64,000 nt of DNA, from NCBI GenBank assembly GCA_034509425.1, contig JAVTVJ010000822.1, positions 310,001 to 374,000 of the forward strand. Direction: 5' to 3'. Positions 60,621 to 64,000 of the stretch are shown one piece after another; the stretch's first letter is position 1, and each line of letters begins with the position of its first letter. Under the pieces are notes generated by a model. It was not told the origin of the DNA. It did no database searches and saw only the letters and a list, made by a program, of their open reading frames with translations. Source of the DNA: Eopsaltria australis (lineage: Eukaryota > Chordata > Aves > Passeriformes > Petroicidae). Both the position numbers and the translations under genes were made by a program.

Positions 60621-63600
60621 AAACACCCTTATGAAAAGTATCTTATTGTTCTCTGCTCATGGTTTTGTATCATTTCATTAAAACAAATAAAGAAGACCCC
60701 AAAAAAAACCCAACGAAACAAAAAAACCCCAAACCATAATGGGAACAATTTTTTAAACTCTGGTAAATAAATATCAATGAAGTGAATCTTCCAGGTATGG
60801 GGGGCAAAGGTGCTTTAAGAGATATTCAGTTTTAAATCACAGAAATCTCCCCATCCACCTGTTTTTTAGCTCTTCAAAACTTCATGGCTGATTCAAGAAT
60901 AATCCAGCCCTTCATTCAGCTGGTCTGGGAACTGAGCCTTGGATCCTTTCAGCATTTTAAAACCCCACCTGTTCCTGGCATTTTCAGTCACTTTGAATGC
61001 TGAAATTTTCCCCAGGAACAAACACCTTTCCTGAAACCATTCCATTATATTTTATAAGTGTCAAAATCACTGCAATCCTCCCCAGCATTTAAGATTTTCT
61101 CCAATCCTGCATCTGCCCCCTCAGCCTGTCCTAGAGGCCTGTCAGAGATCCCACTCCAAAACCAGGAGTTTACATGGATTTGTGTCCCACCATTCCTTCT
61201 TTTCCCACCATATCCTGAATATAAAATTGCTTTGCTTCCTTTTATCTCTGTCTAGACTCTTTTACTGGATTGGGGGACATCGACATGATGGGCTCTTCAT
61301 TTCTTCTGAGAAGATATTTTTATTAAGTTCTCATCTCTTCTGCCTCTTGCACATCCTTCTAAATTTTCATTTTGTGTTTGACAAGAGCAGGAATACATCA
61401 GAAATTGTGCTGCTGGGCACAGGCATGCCAATAGCATATATTTTAGTTTTTATTATTTTTCTGTCTCTATACTTCTACCTTTCCACAGAGTTTCTGGAAT
61501 GGAGGAAACGAATGCTCAAAGGTGCTGATTAACTGCTGCCCAGGGAGGAGAGAGAAAGAGGAGGGAAATTGGAAAGAATAATTGAAAAAGGAATGAAAAA
61601 TCACAGTACCTTGCTTCCACTCACTGAGTTTTTCCCCTGCCCTTCCTTTTGACTTGTCCAGTTTACACCTGAACCTGCCCAGGCAGGATCTGCTGCTGAT
61701 TTAGGGTGGAGAAAACCAATTTAAATGGGACTCCACAGCACCTATGAAATCCAAGTTAACTCTAATAATGATGTATTTAATGTGAACAGACAACTTCCAT
61801 GCGTCCAGAGATGTTTGTCAGCCTCCCTCAAATATATTTACACCATAAATGGTCTCACCTGGAATCAGGTGCAGTCTGAAAGGTGGGAAGAGAGGATGGG
61901 CTGCTGAGGTGGGAGGTGACCTTTGCACATCTGCATTTCGTGGCTTTCCCTGCCAGGCTGCTCCAAGAGTGGCACATTCCCACTTCCCCCAGGCACAGGG
62001 ACAAACAATGGAGCAAAAATTTGTCCTCCAGGAGCAAATAATGGAGCAGAAATGGAGCACAGAGTGCTCAGAGGATGCTCACTGAGAGAAGCAGGAGAGT
62101 GTCCGTGGGAGGCTGACACAGCAGCAGGAGCTGCAGGTGGGGAGGAGATGAGTGAGTCCAGCCCCTGGATCGAGTCCCTGCAGGATGAGGCTGTCCCAGC
62201 ACCCTCAGCAGTGTGGGAGCACTGGATTTTCAGGGATAAACTGGGATTCAGGGAGTGGAGGATGCTGTGATGCAGCAGCTCCCATGCAAGGTCAGTCCCA
62301 CTCCACTGATCATTAAGGGAGGGGGGGAAACCCTGGAAATGCTCTGGATTTGTGATTTTAATTTTTTTCCCTGAATCAGGGAATTTTTAGCTTGCTCCCT
62401 GAAGCACTGTGTGTTCTCATGAACAAAGCAGGGTGTTGCAGGACAAAATAGGAGGGCAAGAGAGCACTGCCACCAGAGCCTGTGCCCTTGGACACATCCA
62501 ATCCACCTGCTCCTGAAGCTTCAGCCCTCCCACTTCCACAGGACTGGAATAATGGCACAAAACTGAGCTGTGAAACCTGATATTTTCATTTTACAGCCAT
62601 TTCTATCCAGCCTTTCACAAGGTAAAACCCACCCTAAAACTCAGAGCAAGGCACTCACAGCCCCACACTGCTCTGACCACACCAGATGGGTGTGAGTTGC
62701 CTCATCCCTTCCCACCTGGATTTGGCAAACACAAGGATTTTGCATCACTCTTCCAAAGGGATAAATAATTTCACTGGCATGAGTGATGAACATTTTCCTT
62801 TTTCTCCTTCCCACCTGCCCCTTGTTGGGTGGTGCTCTGGGGAGCTCTCCACCTACACCTGGTGGCCCTTCCCAGAATGGAATTTCAGGGCCACCCATGG
62901 CCATCACAGAGGTGATGGACACGGTGGCCACCATCCAGGGGGTGGGAGTAGCCACGGCTGCCACGCCAGGCCCTGGGGAGCAGCTCCTGCTCAGCAGCTG
63001 CTCCACAGGAGGGAGCAGTTCCCATGAATTTCTCTGCAATTTCCATGAATTTCAAAAGCACCGAATCCTTTCAGCCCGGAGCCGCAGCTGTCTGTGTTTG
63101 AATGCAGGGAGGGAGAGTCAGGAATTCAAAAAGCGTTTCATGGAGCTGAATTTGGGGCTGATTTTTTTGTCTGCTCTCACCAATATATTTGGGTAATTGA
63201 GGAGAAGCCTAAAAGGTTCATAAACAGAAAAGGTACAAACATTCCTTTTCTCAGTGCTCCAAAAACTTCTGTTTTGTCTGATCCCAGAGTTAAAGAGGAT
63301 GTCCTCCTCAGAAAACCAGAACCAACCAGTTTTCTTTTCTGCTTGAGCTTCCCTTTCTCTCTGAGCATCTCTCCTGAATTCTGCAGGCTCCCTGAATTTA
63401 AGGCACGATGTAATCACTGATCTCTTTGCATGGCTGTGGTGAAATGAGGCTCTCTCAGCCTTCAGACCCCTGCAGAGAGCTCAGAACAGAGCAGCAATAT
63501 CCACAATTCCCTTTTGCTCTCCCCAAATTAAGTCTATTCCACACAGCTTGAATTATTCCCAGGTAGACATGTGGGTGCTGTCCTCAGCTGGACTCCAAAA

Positions 63601-64000
63601 CATGAGGTTGGACAAGTAAATATTCAGGTCATTCAAAAATCAATCTGGAATTTCTGAGTGATGCAGGTCCTGATTTCCCAAATTGTCCTGTCATGCTGGA
63701 GCTCAAATAGAATTTATTGTCTCGGTGAAAAAAATTGCTGGTGCAGTTCTTCAACTTGTGCTTCTCACAGAGCTCAACCAGGTCACCAAAACAGCCCAAA
63801 ATCCATCCAAGGGGAATCCTGCAGGATTTGAGATGCCCTGATCCCAAATTTCACAAGATCATTGGGGTTCTTCACCCTTCTTTTTGCAGGAAGGATGAAA
63901 ATTGAAATTTCAATGCCACCAGAAAAGCCAGGACATCCCCGGATTTCACCAGGGGAAGCAGGTGGAGAGAGAGTCATGGTTTAGGTGACACCTCAGAATT
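60621..64000. other. Intergenic, right end of window
   Basis: No gene was recognised. An A/C-rich patch follows the CR1 at 60690-60735. Open frames of 108-137 codons occur at 61182-61532 and 62641-63420. The first has a hydrophobic stretch but matches nothing I know. No CR1 was recognised here. Confidence 0.5.

Noticed and set aside
61182..61532. 116-codon frame with a hydrophobic segment, and an acceptor-like CTTTCCACAG inside it
   Set aside because: No homology I can name, no promoter, and no partner exon with matching phase; T-rich DNA often gives hydrophobic frames.
7731..64000. A hidden multi-gene or defence-type system, CRISPR array or operon
   Set aside because: No spaced direct-repeat array, no clustered long frames and no recognised domains; this is repeat-sparse vertebrate intergenic DNA.

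Overview
This window looks like nuclear DNA from a bird, probably a neoavian and perhaps a passerine. The main evidence is about twenty copies of 3'-truncated CR1 LINEs in both orientations, many ending in the CR1 terminal octamer (ATTCTRKG type). Other points are short introns, sparse repeats overall, no mammalian-type SINEs, and one short retroviral solo LTR. Base composition is AT-rich, with no operon-like gene packing. The species assignment is inference.

The only protein-coding gene I can support lies at the left edge on the + strand: the last five exons of a contactin, best matched to contactin-5 (CNTN5). The exons are 483-598, 1870-2056, 5398-5510, 6260-6428 and 7175-7308. They encode the last two fibronectin type III domains and the C-terminal GPI-anchor signal. 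Phases agree throughout: phase-1 introns fall at domain borders and phase-0 introns inside each domain. All acceptors are AG and all donors GT. The stop codon is at 7306-7308, and a good poly(A) signal is at 7703-7708. Earlier exons (Ig domains and FNIII-1/2) lie upstream of the window.

From about 7.73 kb to 64 kb I see no convincing gene on either strand. This is a gene-poor 3' flank of CNTN5 containing truncated CR1 copies, simple repeats, small tandem duplications and AT-rich single-copy sequence, some of which reads like conserved non-coding DNA. Notable items are a 342-bp solo LTR at 21174-21515 with a GATCTG target-site duplication, sitting in the first copy of an older 147/148-bp tandem duplication whose second copy keeps the empty site; a GGAA array at 22917-23000; a pure 49-bp A tract at 24102-24150; a CpG-rich patch at about 57040-57345; and adjacent minisatellites at 57511-58029.

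The most unusual structure in the gene is at 581-660: four 20-bp repeats that start inside the coding end of exon 483-598 and continue into the intron, so the splice donor itself is part of the minisatellite and is copied downstream. I found no new multi-gene system. The findings concern gene structure, retroelements and tandem repeats.
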